Shown here piece by piece: positions 8,913 to 17,292 of a stretch of 64,000 bases of DNA (position 1 is its first letter; each line of letters starts with the position of its first letter). The translations under genes were made by a program, and so were the position numbers. A model generated the notes under the pieces. It had not been told where the DNA came from. It made no database searches and saw only the letters and a list, made by a program, of their open reading frames with translations. The stretch lies in assembly GCA_947454705.1 (NCBI GenBank), contig CANGKZ010000008.1, positions 107,963-171,962 on the forward strand. The letters are read 5' to 3'. Source of the DNA: Verrucomicrobiota bacterium (GTDB taxonomy: Bacteria > Verrucomicrobiota > Verrucomicrobiia > Limisphaerales > UBA9464).

Positions 8913-10166
8913 TCAAACCAATGCCTTGAGTTTCGGATCGGCAGCCAGTTTTTTCACCAGCTCCTTGATCTTCTGCGACTCGGCCTTGGTCGCCACGAGC
9001 GTGGCGTCGTCGGCCAGCACCACGATGCAATCCTTAACGCCAACCAGCGTGATGGGGGTGCGATTCTTGGTGCGGGCGTCATAGACCACATTGCGGGCGG
9101 AATCGACGTGCACGAGCTGACCCACCGTCGCATTGCCCTCGGCGTCCTGGTTCACATGACGCGCCAACGCGGGCCAGGCGCCGAGATCGTCCCAGTCGAA
9201 ACTGCCATCGGCCACCACCACGTTGTGGGCGCGTTCCATCAGCGCGTAATCGACGCTGATCTTTTTGATCTCCGGATATTCCTTCGCGAGGACCTTGTCC
9301 AACACGCGGGGCCCCTTCGAGGCCGCCTCAAACCAGCGCTGACACGCCGCGCGCATCTCGGGCTGATGCTGCTCCAGCGCGTTGGTCACCGTGACGAACG
9401 ACCAGACGAACATGCCGGCATTCCACCGGTAGTTGCCTGCGGCGACGTACTCTTCGGCCCGAGCCAGATCGGGTTTCTCGACGAACTGCTCCGCCCGATA
9501 GAACGGCGTCTTGTAGGGCTTCACGCCCTCGGGCGACGGAAGCGCCGCGAGATCATGTCGGATGTAGCCGTAGCCGGTTTCCGGTCCCGTGGCCTTGATG
9601 CCGAGGGTGACGATGACCTGTCCGCGCGAGGCCAGGTCGAGCGCATCGCCCAGCACCTGCTGGAAATGCTTCGCGTTCGGGATCACGTGATCCGCGGGCA
9701 ACACGGCCATGGTGGCCGTGGTCGAACGTGCACCAACGATCGCCGCGCCGAGGGTGACCGCGGCACAGGTGTCGCGACCGACGGGTTCGGCGATGACGTT
9801 CGCCGCCGGGAGTTCCGGAAGCTGCTTGCGAACAGCCGCCGCCTGGACGGAGTTGGTGATGATGAGAATGTTCTCCGCCGGCACGAGCGGACGCACGCGG
9901 TCCACGGCCTGCTGAAGGAAGGAGCGCCCTCCGAGCAGCGTGATCAACTGCTTCGGCGTCGCCTCGCGGCTCACCGGCCAGAAGCGTTCTCCGCGGCCGC
10001 CGGCCATGATGATGATGTAGCGATCCGACTTGGGCGCTGCGGCGCGGACCGACTTCGCTGGCTTGGAGGCCTTCTTCGCCGGGGCGGTAACCTTGGCTTT
10101 GACCGGAGTCACCTTCTTGGCGACCGGTTTCTTCGATGCGGGTTTCTTGACGGGACGGCGGCTCAT
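8913..10166 (-). CDS. manC: Mannose-1-phosphate guanylyltransferase
   Basis: Makes GDP-mannose from mannose-1-phosphate and GTP for polysaccharide and glycan synthesis. The nucleotidyltransferase domain begins near residue 50 with IIMAGGRGERFWPVSR and PKQLITLLG, followed by IAEPVGRDTCAA, VLPADHVI, TGYGYI, FVEKPD and NAGMFVW, all typical of the family. It ends at 417 residues, so the C-terminal phosphomannose isomerase domain of bifunctional enzymes is absent. Unusual is a 47-residue N-terminal tail of Lys/Ala/Pro/Val repeats resembling histone H1 tails. The start ATG overlaps the trpA stop (ATGA), so the two genes are coupled on one minus-strand transcript. Confidence 0.94.
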   Translation of the reverse strand: MSRRPVKKPASKKPVAKKVTPVKAKVTAPAKKASKPAKSVRAAAPKSDRYIIIMAGGRGERFWPVSREATPKQLITLLGGRSFLQQAVDRVRPLVPAENILIITNSVQAAAVRKQLPELPAANVIAEPVGRDTCAAVTLGAAIVGARSTTATMAVLPADHVIPNAKHFQQVLGDALDLASRGQVIVTLGIKATGPETGYGYIRHDLAALPSPEGVKPYKTPFYRAEQFVEKPDLARAEEYVAAGNYRWNAGMFVWSFVTVTNALEQHQPEMRAACQRWFEAASKGPRVLDKVLAKEYPEIKKISVDYALMERAHNVVVADGSFDWDDLGAWPALARHVNQDAEGNATVGQLVHVDSARNVVYDARTKNRTPITLVGVKDCIVVLADDATLVATKAESQKIKELVKKLAADPKLKALV

Positions 10167-10960
10167 GGATGGATGGCGTCGCTGAGGGTTTTAACGAAAG
10201 CAGCTACTTCAGAAACCATTTGCGGGGCTCGACCGAGCTTGGCGATGCGGTTGACCACCGCGCTGCCCACGACGATCGCTTCGGAATCAGCCGCGACCTG
10301 GCGGGCCTGTTCCGGATTTGAAATTCCAAATCCCACCGCCACCGGCAGCGCGCTGTGGGCGCGGATGCGGGCGATGGCGGACCCAATGGATTTGCTCACC
10401 TCGGCCTGCATTCCGGTCACGCCTTCGCGGCTGACGTAGTAGATGAAGCCGCGGGCGCGCGGGGCGATCAGGGCGATGCGTTCATCGGGAGTCGTCGGCG
10501 CGATCAGGTAGATCGGCGACAATCCGGACCGCGCCATGAGGGCCTCGTAATTGGCCGATTCCTCGGGCGGCAGATCGAGCACGAGGAGTCCATCCACGCC
10601 GGCGCGGGCGCACGATTCGATGAACTTCTCCAAGCCCACGCGGTGGAGCAGATTGAAATAGATGTAGAGGACGATCGGGATCTGCGACTCCTTGCGGATG
10701 GCGCTCACCGTTTCGAGCACGCGCGGCGGCGTGGTACCGGACTCGAGCCCGCGCTGCGCGGCCAGCTGGTTCACAATGCCATCGGCCAGCGGATCACTGA
10801 ATGGCACGCCGAGCTCCAGGACGTCCACCCCGGCGGCGTCAAACGCCAGCGCGAGCTGACGCGTGGATTCCAGATCCGGATCCCCCGCCCCGATGTAGAT
10901 CACCAATCCCTTGCGTCCGGCCGACCGGAGCGCGGCAAAGCGTTGCTCAATGCGATTCAC
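10163..10960 (-). CDS. trpA: Tryptophan synthase alpha chain
   Basis: Cleaves indole-3-glycerol phosphate to indole and glyceraldehyde-3-phosphate, passing indole to TrpB. The 265 residues are normal. The catalytic Glu lies in VLELGVPFSDPLADG near residue 48 and the catalytic Asp in the same block. The family's usual ADGP.IQ reads ADGIVNQ here. Further motifs are GLLVLDLPPEES, LIAPTTPDERI, YYVSREGVTG and PVAVGFGISNPEQA. No trpB or other trp gene lies beside it; manC follows with a 4-nt overlap. Confidence 0.96.
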   Translation of the reverse strand: MNRIEQRFAALRSAGRKGLVIYIGAGDPDLESTRQLALAFDAAGVDVLELGVPFSDPLADGIVNQLAAQRGLESGTTPPRVLETVSAIRKESQIPIVLYIYFNLLHRVGLEKFIESCARAGVDGLLVLDLPPEESANYEALMARSGLSPIYLIAPTTPDERIALIAPRARGFIYYVSREGVTGMQAEVSKSIGSAIARIRAHSALPVAVGFGISNPEQARQVAADSEAIVVGSAVVNRIAKLGRAPQMVSEVAAFVKTLSDAIHP

Positions 10961-11126
10961 GTTCGGTGAAGGTGCCTCGCAGCCCCACCCGGTGGCAAGG
11001 ATCCGTGCACGTCGGCTTGGTCACAGGCTGCTCCACAGTCCCGCCCGCTGACGGCTTGCACGCGTCCAATTCCCCATCACACTGCGCCCGGCGAAGCGAC
11101 GCCACCCAAACACGGCGCTTCGCCCG
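10961..11126. other. Divergent intergenic region trpA / DUF3574 lipoprotein
   Basis: This 166-bp gap must hold the start signals for minus-strand trpA-manC and for the plus-strand lipoprotein gene. I see no confident -35/-10 pair, no leader peptide with a tryptophan run, and no attenuator-like hairpin. Confidence 0.4.
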
Positions 11127-11618
11127 ATGAACGCTGCCCACGTCATGTCCCTCCATTCACTCCCGCTTTCGCGCGCTTTGAACCCACGATCGATCCGCTC
11201 CCCGCTCGCCGCCGGATTGCTGTTCACGCTGTTGCTGGCCCTTCTGGGTTCCACGGGCTGCTCGACTACTTCTGGTACATCCGCCAAACCGACGACTGGC
11301 GACCGGCCGCTGACTCCGGAGCGCTGGGTTCGCACGGAGCTCTATTTCGGTGCCATTGAAATCGGCCTCTGGGACGACTTCCTGGCCAAGGAGGTCACGC
11401 CCCGATTCCCCTCCGGACTGACGGTGTTCGAGGCCCGCGGCCAGTGGCGCAACAAGTCGGGCGAGATTCACCGGATCCCCACGCGCGTGCTGGTGATCCT
11501 CCATCCGGGCTCACCGGAAACCAACCGGGCCCTGGAGGAAATTCGCAGCCATTTCCGCGAACAGTTCCGGCACGAATCCGTCCTGCGTGCGGATTCGCCG
11601 GCGAGCGTCGCCTTCTGA
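11127..11618 (+). CDS. DUF3574 family lipoprotein
   Basis: Predicted exported lipoprotein of 163 residues, or 157 if the second ATG (11145) is used. A hydrophobic signal segment ends in the lipobox LLGSTGC, followed by a Ser/Thr/Gly linker. The mature part matches DUF3574: WVRTELYFGAIEIGLWDDFLAKEVTPRFP, then GLTVFEARGQWRNKSGEIHRIPTRV. Members are small secreted or periplasmic proteins of unknown function. It is preceded by a 166-bp divergent region and followed by the TauE/SafE gene after 73 nt. Confidence 0.82.
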   Translation: MNAAHVMSLHSLPLSRALNPRSIRSPLAAGLLFTLLLALLGSTGCSTTSGTSAKPTTGDRPLTPERWVRTELYFGAIEIGLWDDFLAKEVTPRFPSGLTVFEARGQWRNKSGEIHRIPTRVLVILHPGSPETNRALEEIRSHFREQFRHESVLRADSPASVAF

Positions 11619-11691
11619 TTCCGATCGATCCGTACAAATCCCCATCCCAGTTCCCATTCCCAGTCGCCTGCACCAACCCTGATACACCTCC

Positions 11692-12048
11692 ATGAATCTA
11701 ATCCTCGTCCTGGTCATTGGCTTCTTCAGCGGCATCACCAACGCGTTGTTCGGCGTTGGAGGCGGTGTGGTCATGGTGCCCGCCATGACGTTGTTGATGG
11801 GCTACGATCCGAAGCGCGCCGTGGCCACGTCGCTGCTGGTGATCATTCCCACCTCGATCGTGAGCGTGGCCCAGAAGTGGAAGGGCGGTCTCATGGATTG
11901 GAACGTGGCGATGCAGATGATGCCCCTGGCAATCGTCGGTAGCCTCGTGGGGCAGATGATCTTCAACAAACTTCCCGCGGCCGATCTCAAGCGGGTGTTC
12001 GGTGGATTCATGCTGCTGGTCGGCCTCCGCATGCTCTTCGGCAAGTGA
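11692..12048 (+). CDS. Half-size TauE/SafE (TSUP) membrane protein
   Basis: Integral membrane protein of 118 residues with about four hydrophobic segments. It matches one repeat of the TauE/SafE family: FFSGITNALFGVGGGVVMVPAM at the N-terminus and KRVFGGFMLLVGLRMLFG at the C-terminus. Full-length sulfite/anion exporters have two such repeats and about 250 residues, so this protein probably works as a homodimer. Half-size members are known in several phyla. The substrate (sulfite, sulfoacetate or another anion) cannot be inferred. Confidence 0.88.
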   Translation: MNLILVLVIGFFSGITNALFGVGGGVVMVPAMTLLMGYDPKRAVATSLLVIIPTSIVSVAQKWKGGLMDWNVAMQMMPLAIVGSLVGQMIFNKLPAADLKRVFGGFMLLVGLRMLFGK

Positions 12049-12049
12049 C

Positions 12050-12091
12050 CGAAACAAAAAACCGGCCGGGACGCATGGGCATCCAGGCCGG
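12050..12091 (-). terminator. Hairpin terminator of the sugar dehydrogenase gene
   Basis: Read on the minus strand, a stem of CCGGCC (12086-12091) with GGCCGG (12062-12067), extended inward with mismatches, is followed by GGTTTTTTGTTT. It lies about 60 nt past the minus-strand stop at 12151. Confidence 0.7.
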
Positions 12092-12150
12092 GTGTGGAAG
12101 TCGAAACCTAGGTCGAAGGTGAACCAGAATTGGTTCGCCGGACCTGCAGT

Positions 12151-13443
12151 TTATTCGCGGACGATGCGCGACAGCTTGTCGCTCGCCGCTCCGGTGAACC
12201 AGCCACCGTACTCGAGGAGGTACACCGCGCCGTCGGGGCCTTCGGTCATGGCGATGATGCCGGCGGTGAATCCGCGGGCGAACGGTTCGGTTTTGATCAC
12301 GTGGTTGTCCACGGGATCCACGGTGGCAAAGCGAACCCACTTGCGTACCCAGTCGGCGTAGAACATGCCGCCGTGGTACTCGGCCGGGAAGTCATGTCCC
12401 TTCTTCGCCGGACGATAGACCGGACCGCTGGTGGCGTTGGCGCCGCCTTCGTGAATCCAGGAGATCCAGGGCGCGGTCGCATCGGGCAGCGGGCACGGCA
12501 CGTTGCCGTAGGTGGCGTAGTTGGTTCCCATGCAGCGGGGCCAGCCGTAGTTCTTGCCAGGGCGGACCCAGTTGACCTCTTCCCAGTCCTCCTTGCGGTC
12601 GAATCCGACCTCACCCACGTACACGTTGCCGGTCACGTGATCGATGTTGATGGTGTACGGATTGCGGTGGCCGTAGCTGTACACGGCCGGATGCGCATCG
12701 GCGCGGCCCTTGAACGGATTGTCGGACGGGATGGATCCGTCGAGGTTGATGCGAAGCACCTTGCCCTGCAGTGCGGAGAGCACCTGGGGCGGGTTGGTGG
12801 GATCATCCCAGAATTTCTGGGTGTCGCTCGAAACGTTGTTGTCGCCCGCGGTGACATACAATTTGCCGTCGCGGGGATTGATGGCCATCGCGCCGCCCTG
12901 ATGGAATCCGCGGAGGCTCGGGATGGTGAGCAGGATCTTCTCGGATCCCTCCTTCAGCGCGGTGGCGCGCTTGGGATTGTCCACCGTGAACCGCGACACG
13001 CGATTGCTCCACGCCGTCGCATTGGTCGGAGCCCAGGGCGCGTAGTGCAGGTAGATGCGACCATTCTTGAGGTAGGCCGGATCAAATTCGATCCCGTGCA
13101 ATCCGCGCTCGTTGGCCTCGCGTCCGGGAGTCGGTTCCCAGCAGACGTTCAGCTTGGCGATCTGCTCGTGGGTGCCGGTCTTGAAATCGTAGGCCCAGAT
13201 GTGGCCCCGACGGCCGGTGAACCAGAGACGCCCGTCGGGCGCGAACTGGAGGAACAAGGGCTCGGGAATGTCCCCCATGGCGAGGACTTCGTATTTGAAT
13301 CCCGGCGGCATGCGAACCGACTGCACCGCCTTTTCCTTCGCAGAAGGCGCGGGCTTGGCCGGTTCCTGGGCCACGGGACGTGTCATTACGGCGGTCCACG
13401 CCGCCAAGGCGACGGAGACTCCAAACAGGGTACGGAAACGCAT
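12151..13443 (-). CDS. PQQ-dependent sugar dehydrogenase-like protein (secreted)
   Basis: Protein of 430 residues with a signal peptide (about 1-25, ending near VAQEPAKPA), so probably periplasmic. The body matches the soluble glucose/sorbosone dehydrogenase beta-propeller (GSDH): PPGFKYEVLAMGDIPEPLFLQFAPDGRLWF, GLHGIEFDPAYLKNGRIYLHY, HQGGAMAINPRDGKLYVTAGDNN, QGKVLRINLDGSIPSDNPF, YSYGHRNPY and GKNYGWP. The propeller binds PQQ and Ca2+ and oxidises aldose sugars in characterised members. In this phylum such propellers are common and often of unknown substrate. It is monocistronic by its flanking terminators. Confidence 0.86.
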   Translation of the reverse strand: MRFRTLFGVSVALAAWTAVMTRPVAQEPAKPAPSAKEKAVQSVRMPPGFKYEVLAMGDIPEPLFLQFAPDGRLWFTGRRGHIWAYDFKTGTHEQIAKLNVCWEPTPGREANERGLHGIEFDPAYLKNGRIYLHYAPWAPTNATAWSNRVSRFTVDNPKRATALKEGSEKILLTIPSLRGFHQGGAMAINPRDGKLYVTAGDNNVSSDTQKFWDDPTNPPQVLSALQGKVLRINLDGSIPSDNPFKGRADAHPAVYSYGHRNPYTINIDHVTGNVYVGEVGFDRKEDWEEVNWVRPGKNYGWPRCMGTNYATYGNVPCPLPDATAPWISWIHEGGANATSGPVYRPAKKGHDFPAEYHGGMFYADWVRKWVRFATVDPVDNHVIKTEPFARGFTAGIIAMTEGPDGAVYLLEYGGWFTGAASDKLSRIVRE

Positions 13444-13500
13444 GAAGAAACCAGACTGCCCGAGGGCCCGTGCGTGTTCAATGAAAGGCTTGCGGGCAAA

Positions 13501-13539
13501 ACAACAGCGCGCCCGTTTTGGCGGGCGCGCTGGCGTTGT
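13501..13539 (-). terminator. Hairpin terminator of the sigma factor gene
   Basis: A perfect 10-bp stem, AGCGCGCCCG at 13506-13515 with CGGGCGCGCT at 13522-13531, is extended by ACAAC (13501-13505) with GTTGT (13535-13539). On the minus strand it is followed by GTTGTTTTG. It lies about 26 nt past the sigma factor stop. Confidence 0.88.
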
Positions 13540-13564
13540 GGATCAAATTTGAAACAAGAACCGG

Positions 13565-14809
13565 TCAGGCCATGACGCCTTCGCGGGTCTCCATCCGTTC
13601 GCGGAGCTTCTTCAGCGCCGCGGCTTCGAGCTGACGAATCCGCTCGCGGGTGAGACCGAAGTCTTCACCGATCTGCTCCAGCGTCACCGGGTCGCCGCCA
13701 TCGAGGGCAAAGCGGCGGCGCAGGATCACCTGCTCGCGGGCGTTGAGGGTCCCCACCAGCTCGCGGACGAGCTCGGCGTTGGTTTCCTCGCTCACGCCGG
13801 CCCAGGGCATCTTGGCGTTGTCATCCGCGATGACATCGGCCACGCGGTTGGAGTCGGAATCATTTCCCAGCGGCGCATCGAGCGACGTGGTGCCCACCGT
13901 CGCGCTCTCGCGCCAGTGCTGGATGTCGTCCTCGCCCACACCGAGTGCGATGGCCAGTTCCGAGTCCGTGGGGGGACGCCCCAGCTTGGCCTCGAACTGA
14001 TTTTCCGCCCGGCGCATCTGGGCAATCTGCTGGACCAGATGAATCGGAAGGCGGATCGACTTGGACTGATTCGAAAGCGCGCGCTTGATCGACTGCTTGA
14101 TCCACCAGGCTGCGTAGGTCGAGAGCTTGGCGCCCTTGGTCGGATCAAAGCGCTCCACGGCCCGCATGAGGCCCATGTTGCCTTCGTTGATCAGGTCGAG
14201 CAGCGGAAGTCCGTAGTCCTCGTACTCGCGGGCAATTTTCACCACGAGACGCAGGTTGGCGCGGATCATGTGTTCGCGGGCCGCCTCGTCGCCGGCTTGG
14301 ACGCGTCCTGCCAATTCGATCTCCTGCGCCGGAGTCAGCAGCGGAGTCTCGACGGCTTCGCGGAGATAAAGGCGGAGAGAGGTGTTCTCATCCCACGGTC
14401 CGCGTTCCTCGCGGACGGGCGCGGTCCCCAGCTTGACCACCGGCGTCACCTCGGGAGCCGCCACGCGGCGCGGGGCGATGGCCTTGAAGGCGGGTCGAAC
14501 GACAGGTTCCGGAACGAAGACCACCTTGGCATCGGCCACAGTCGCCTCGCGCGGCATCACCGGCGTTTCGTCCGTGCCGCGACGCATCGTGGAACGTGAT
14601 GGGCGCTTGGCCGGAGCCTGGGAGTTCGCGGCGGTGGCGCCTGCGGGCTTGATGCTGCGACGGGACATGCCCGGTCGGAGCGCAGCGAGTTTGGCGCCCT
14701 TGGCGGCCGAGACGCCGGAGACGCGAGTTCGGGAACGGCTCCGAGTTCCGGGACGCACCCGCGCGGTCGCGGCTGGGGTCCGTGTCGTCAGAAGAAGATT
14801 CGCTTTCAT
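13565..14809 (-). CDS. rpoD: RNA polymerase sigma-70 family factor (RpoD/SigA-like)
   Basis: Sigma factor of 414 residues from the ATG at 14809; an in-frame upstream start at 14854 would add 15 residues. Region 1.2 begins near residue 135 (DENTSLRLYLREA). Region 2 carries RANLRLVVKIAREY, LLDLINEGNMGLMRAVERFDP and KLSTYAAWWIKQSIKRAL. Region 3 shows RLPIHLVQQI, and region 4 ends in the helix-turn-helix TLEQIGEDFGLTRERIRQLE. Region 1.1 and the large non-conserved insert of proteobacterial RpoD are missing. Instead there is a basic Ala/Arg/Pro-rich N-terminal tail of about 130 residues. It may be the primary sigma factor or a group 2 sigma; the window cannot decide. Confidence 0.92.
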   Translation of the reverse strand: MKANLLLTTRTPAATARVRPGTRSRSRTRVSGVSAAKGAKLAALRPGMSRRSIKPAGATAANSQAPAKRPSRSTMRRGTDETPVMPREATVADAKVVFVPEPVVRPAFKAIAPRRVAAPEVTPVVKLGTAPVREERGPWDENTSLRLYLREAVETPLLTPAQEIELAGRVQAGDEAAREHMIRANLRLVVKIAREYEDYGLPLLDLINEGNMGLMRAVERFDPTKGAKLSTYAAWWIKQSIKRALSNQSKSIRLPIHLVQQIAQMRRAENQFEAKLGRPPTDSELAIALGVGEDDIQHWRESATVGTTSLDAPLGNDSDSNRVADVIADDNAKMPWAGVSEETNAELVRELVGTLNAREQVILRRRFALDGGDPVTLEQIGEDFGLTRERIRQLEAAALKKLRERMETREGVMA

Positions 14810-15262
14810 GATGTTCCGTGTGTGGTGTTCACCCGCAAATTCCGCGCAAGCCATCCGACGCTCCGGGGACTGATGCGTTCAATTTTACCCCATCGCTTGC
14901 CCCCTGCACTGTGTCGCACCCCAAGGGGTTGATGCTCCTCAAGCGAAGAGCGTGCCAGAGTGTATCGGACTGATTTGATCCGCTTTTAAGGCCCAAAAAA
15001 GGGCCCCAATGGCCGCCGAAGCGCGCCCTTGCGGAGCCAGAATGCGCCAATGTGGCACGAGAGGGCGTCCCATGAAGGGATCCACGACGCAAAGCCGGTA
15101 AAGAACTGCCGGCTGCGCAATCTCCCCATGGGAAACCACTTCCCCGCGCGTGCGGGGATTGGAATGGGACGTGCGTCTCGGTCACGAGCACGAACATGCG
15201 ATAGTTGACCGTTTAGTCAACCCGCTTTTCGTGCCAGAATTTTCCGACCGATTTCCGCCGGT
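14810..15262. other. 453-bp intergenic region, dxs to sigma factor
   Basis: No open frame here looks coding: those present on either strand are short and without family motifs. The region must hold the sigma factor promoter, but I find no clear -35/-10 pair. A TTGACT hexamer at 15213-15218 (minus strand) lies inside the GTTGAC inverted repeat without a good -10 at 17 nt. The possible structured RNA occupies its centre. Confidence 0.5.
14990..15221 (-). ncRNA. Possible structured RNA between dxs and the sigma factor gene
   Basis: Seen by hand folding the minus strand. A closing helix pairs 15176-15180 with 15058-15062 and 15164-15171 with 15066-15073 (8 bp, CGTCCCAT with ATGGGACG). Inside are a 6-bp hairpin (CCCCGC/GCGGGG, about 15141-15156) and an apical hairpin around 15092-15117 (GCCGG/CCGGC plus four more pairs). 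About 60 nt downstream, AAGGGC...GCCCTT followed by a T6 run (14995-15000) looks like a terminator. An inverted repeat GTTGAC/GTCAAC at 15204-15221 precedes it. The layout recalls 6S RNA in size only; a 5' leader of the sigma factor gene is an alternative. Confidence 0.3.
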
Positions 15263-17248
15263 TTAGGCGGATTTTGCGGCCAGTTTTCCTTGCGCACCGA
15301 GCGGGAGGAGACGGTGAACGTCGCCCACCAGACGCTCCACGGTGAGGCCGTGGCGCTCGCGGAGGTAATCCACGGAGCTGGCGTGTTCGATGAACTGATC
15401 AGGCCAGCCGATGCGAACCACCGGAGTGCGGACGCCGGCGTCGCTGAAGTTTTCCAACACGGCGCTGCCGTAGCCGCCTGGGATCACGTGGTCTTCGATC
15501 GTCACCACGAGATCCGCAGCGTTGCCGAAGAACTGGTGCACCGCGGAATCCAGCGGCTTGAAGAAGCGCGGGTTGATCACCGCCACATCGTAGCCTTCCG
15601 CCTTCAAACGGTCGGCCGCCTCGCGGGCCAGACGCAGCATCGGTCCGAGACCAAAGATCGCGACCTTCGGGCCGCCGCTGCCGGCGAAGTGGGTGCAGAC
15701 TTCGGCCTTGCCGATTTCGACCACCGTCGGGATTTCCTTCACCGGAGTGCCTTCGGCGGGGCCGCGGGGATAACGGATGGCCACCGGATGCGACTGAAGC
15801 GTCGCAGTGAACATCATGTCCTGCAGCTCGTCCTCGTTCGCCGGAGCCATGCCCACGATGAGCGGGAGGCAGCGGAGATAGGCGATATCGAACAGACCGT
15901 GGTGGGTCGGACCGTCATTGGCGCTGAGGCCGGAGCGGTCCATGCAGAAGATCACCGGGAGGTCCTGCAAGCACACGTCGTGGTGGATGCAGTCGTAGGC
16001 GCGCTGGAGGAAGGTGCTGTAGATCGCCACCACCGGCTTGAAGCCCATGGTCGCCATGCCCGCGGCGAAGATCACGGCGTGCTCTTCGGCGATGCCCACG
16101 TCGTAGTACTGCGTCGGAACCGCCTGCTCGAGCAGCTTGAGGCTCGTGCCGGTCGGCATGGCCGCGGTGATGCCCACCACATTTTTGTTCTGCTTGGCCA
16201 GCTTCACCATGGTCTGGCCGAAGACCTCCTGCCACATGGCGGGAGTACCAGGTTTGGGAACCGGAGTCTGGCCGGTCTGGACGTCGTACGGTCCGAGGCC
16301 GTGGAACTTTTCCGGATGCTTGAGGGCGGCCTCAAATCCCCGGCCCTTTTGGGTGAGGATGTGAATGACCACCGGCTCGGTGCAGGTCTTGGCGAACTCG
16401 AGCGTGCTGATGAGCAGCGGGAGATCATGTCCATCGATCGGACCGAGGTAGCGGAGACCGAATTCCTCGAACAGCATCGCGGAGCCGTGTCCGCCGCGGC
16501 CATCGGAGTCGAGCGCCGACGGCGTGTGCTCCAGTCCGACGGAATTCACAATGCCCTTGATCGCCTCCTCGGCCTTGTGTCCGAGCATGGAGACGAGCTG
16601 GCCCTTCGGCAGCTTGCGCAGCCAGGAGCTGAAATCCTTGGTGACCTTGTTGTAGTGGGGATTCGCGGTGAGCTTGCCCAGGTAGGTGGCGATGGCTCCG
16701 ACGTTCTTGGCGATCGACCACTCGTTGTCGTTGAGGATGCCGATGAACTTCCGGGTGGTGCCGGCGATGTTGTTCAGCGCCTCGAAGGAAATGCCGTTGG
16801 TCAATGCGGCGTCACCGAACACACAGACCACGTGTTCATCCCCGCCCTTTTGATCGCGCGCGGCGCACATGCCGAGCGCGGCGGACAACGCGGTGCCCGC
16901 GTGGCCGGCACCGTAGCAGTCGTGCTCGCTCTCGGTGCGGAGGGCGAAGCCATTCAAGCCGCCGGTGGTGCGGATCGTGTGAAAGCGGTCCTTGCGTCCG
17001 GTTAGGAGCTTGTGGACGTACACCTGGTGGCTGACGTCCCACACGAACTTGTCCTTGGGCGTCGAGAAGCAGCGGTGCAGCGCGACGGTCAGCTCGACGA
17101 CACCAAGATTGGGACCGAGGTGTCCGCCGTTCTTGGCCAGTTTGGTGATCAGCTCGTGCCGAATGTCGTTCGCCAACTCGCCCAACTGTTCCGGGGTGAG
17201 CTTCTTCACGTGCGAGGGATGATCAACCATATCGAGATAACGACTCAT
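15263..17248 (-). CDS. dxs: 1-deoxy-D-xylulose-5-phosphate synthase
   Basis: Thiamine-diphosphate enzyme that condenses pyruvate and glyceraldehyde-3-phosphate, the entry to the MEP isoprenoid pathway. It has 661 residues, near the family's 620-650. Motifs are GGHLGPNLGVVELTVALH, the catalytic-loop H in WDVSHQVYVHK, the TPP-binding region GDAALTNG...NN, NDNEWSIAKNVGAI, RYLGPIDGHD, and the transketolase pyrimidine domain with GIAEEHAV and DRSGLSANDGPTHHG. GDA replaces the textbook GDG at the cofactor site. xseB lies 44 nt upstream on the same strand, a pairing also found in E. coli (xseB-ispA-dxs). ispA is absent here. Confidence 0.96.
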   Translation of the reverse strand: MSRYLDMVDHPSHVKKLTPEQLGELANDIRHELITKLAKNGGHLGPNLGVVELTVALHRCFSTPKDKFVWDVSHQVYVHKLLTGRKDRFHTIRTTGGLNGFALRTESEHDCYGAGHAGTALSAALGMCAARDQKGGDEHVVCVFGDAALTNGISFEALNNIAGTTRKFIGILNDNEWSIAKNVGAIATYLGKLTANPHYNKVTKDFSSWLRKLPKGQLVSMLGHKAEEAIKGIVNSVGLEHTPSALDSDGRGGHGSAMLFEEFGLRYLGPIDGHDLPLLISTLEFAKTCTEPVVIHILTQKGRGFEAALKHPEKFHGLGPYDVQTGQTPVPKPGTPAMWQEVFGQTMVKLAKQNKNVVGITAAMPTGTSLKLLEQAVPTQYYDVGIAEEHAVIFAAGMATMGFKPVVAIYSTFLQRAYDCIHHDVCLQDLPVIFCMDRSGLSANDGPTHHGLFDIAYLRCLPLIVGMAPANEDELQDMMFTATLQSHPVAIRYPRGPAEGTPVKEIPTVVEIGKAEVCTHFAGSGGPKVAIFGLGPMLRLAREAADRLKAEGYDVAVINPRFFKPLDSAVHQFFGNAADLVVTIEDHVIPGGYGSAVLENFSDAGVRTPVVRIGWPDQFIEHASSVDYLRERHGLTVERLVGDVHRLLPLGAQGKLAAKSA

Positions 17249-17292
17249 AGAAAAACGGGGTGGGAATCCGGGGATTCGCGCAACCGCTGGGG

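Noticed and set aside
10961..11126. Tryptophan attenuator upstream of trpA
   Set aside because: No short leader frame with consecutive Trp codons and no alternative hairpins are visible.
15290..17005. 571-codon plus-strand frame opposite dxs
   Set aside because: Shadow of Dxs; His/Arg/Val/Asp-rich with no recognisable domain.
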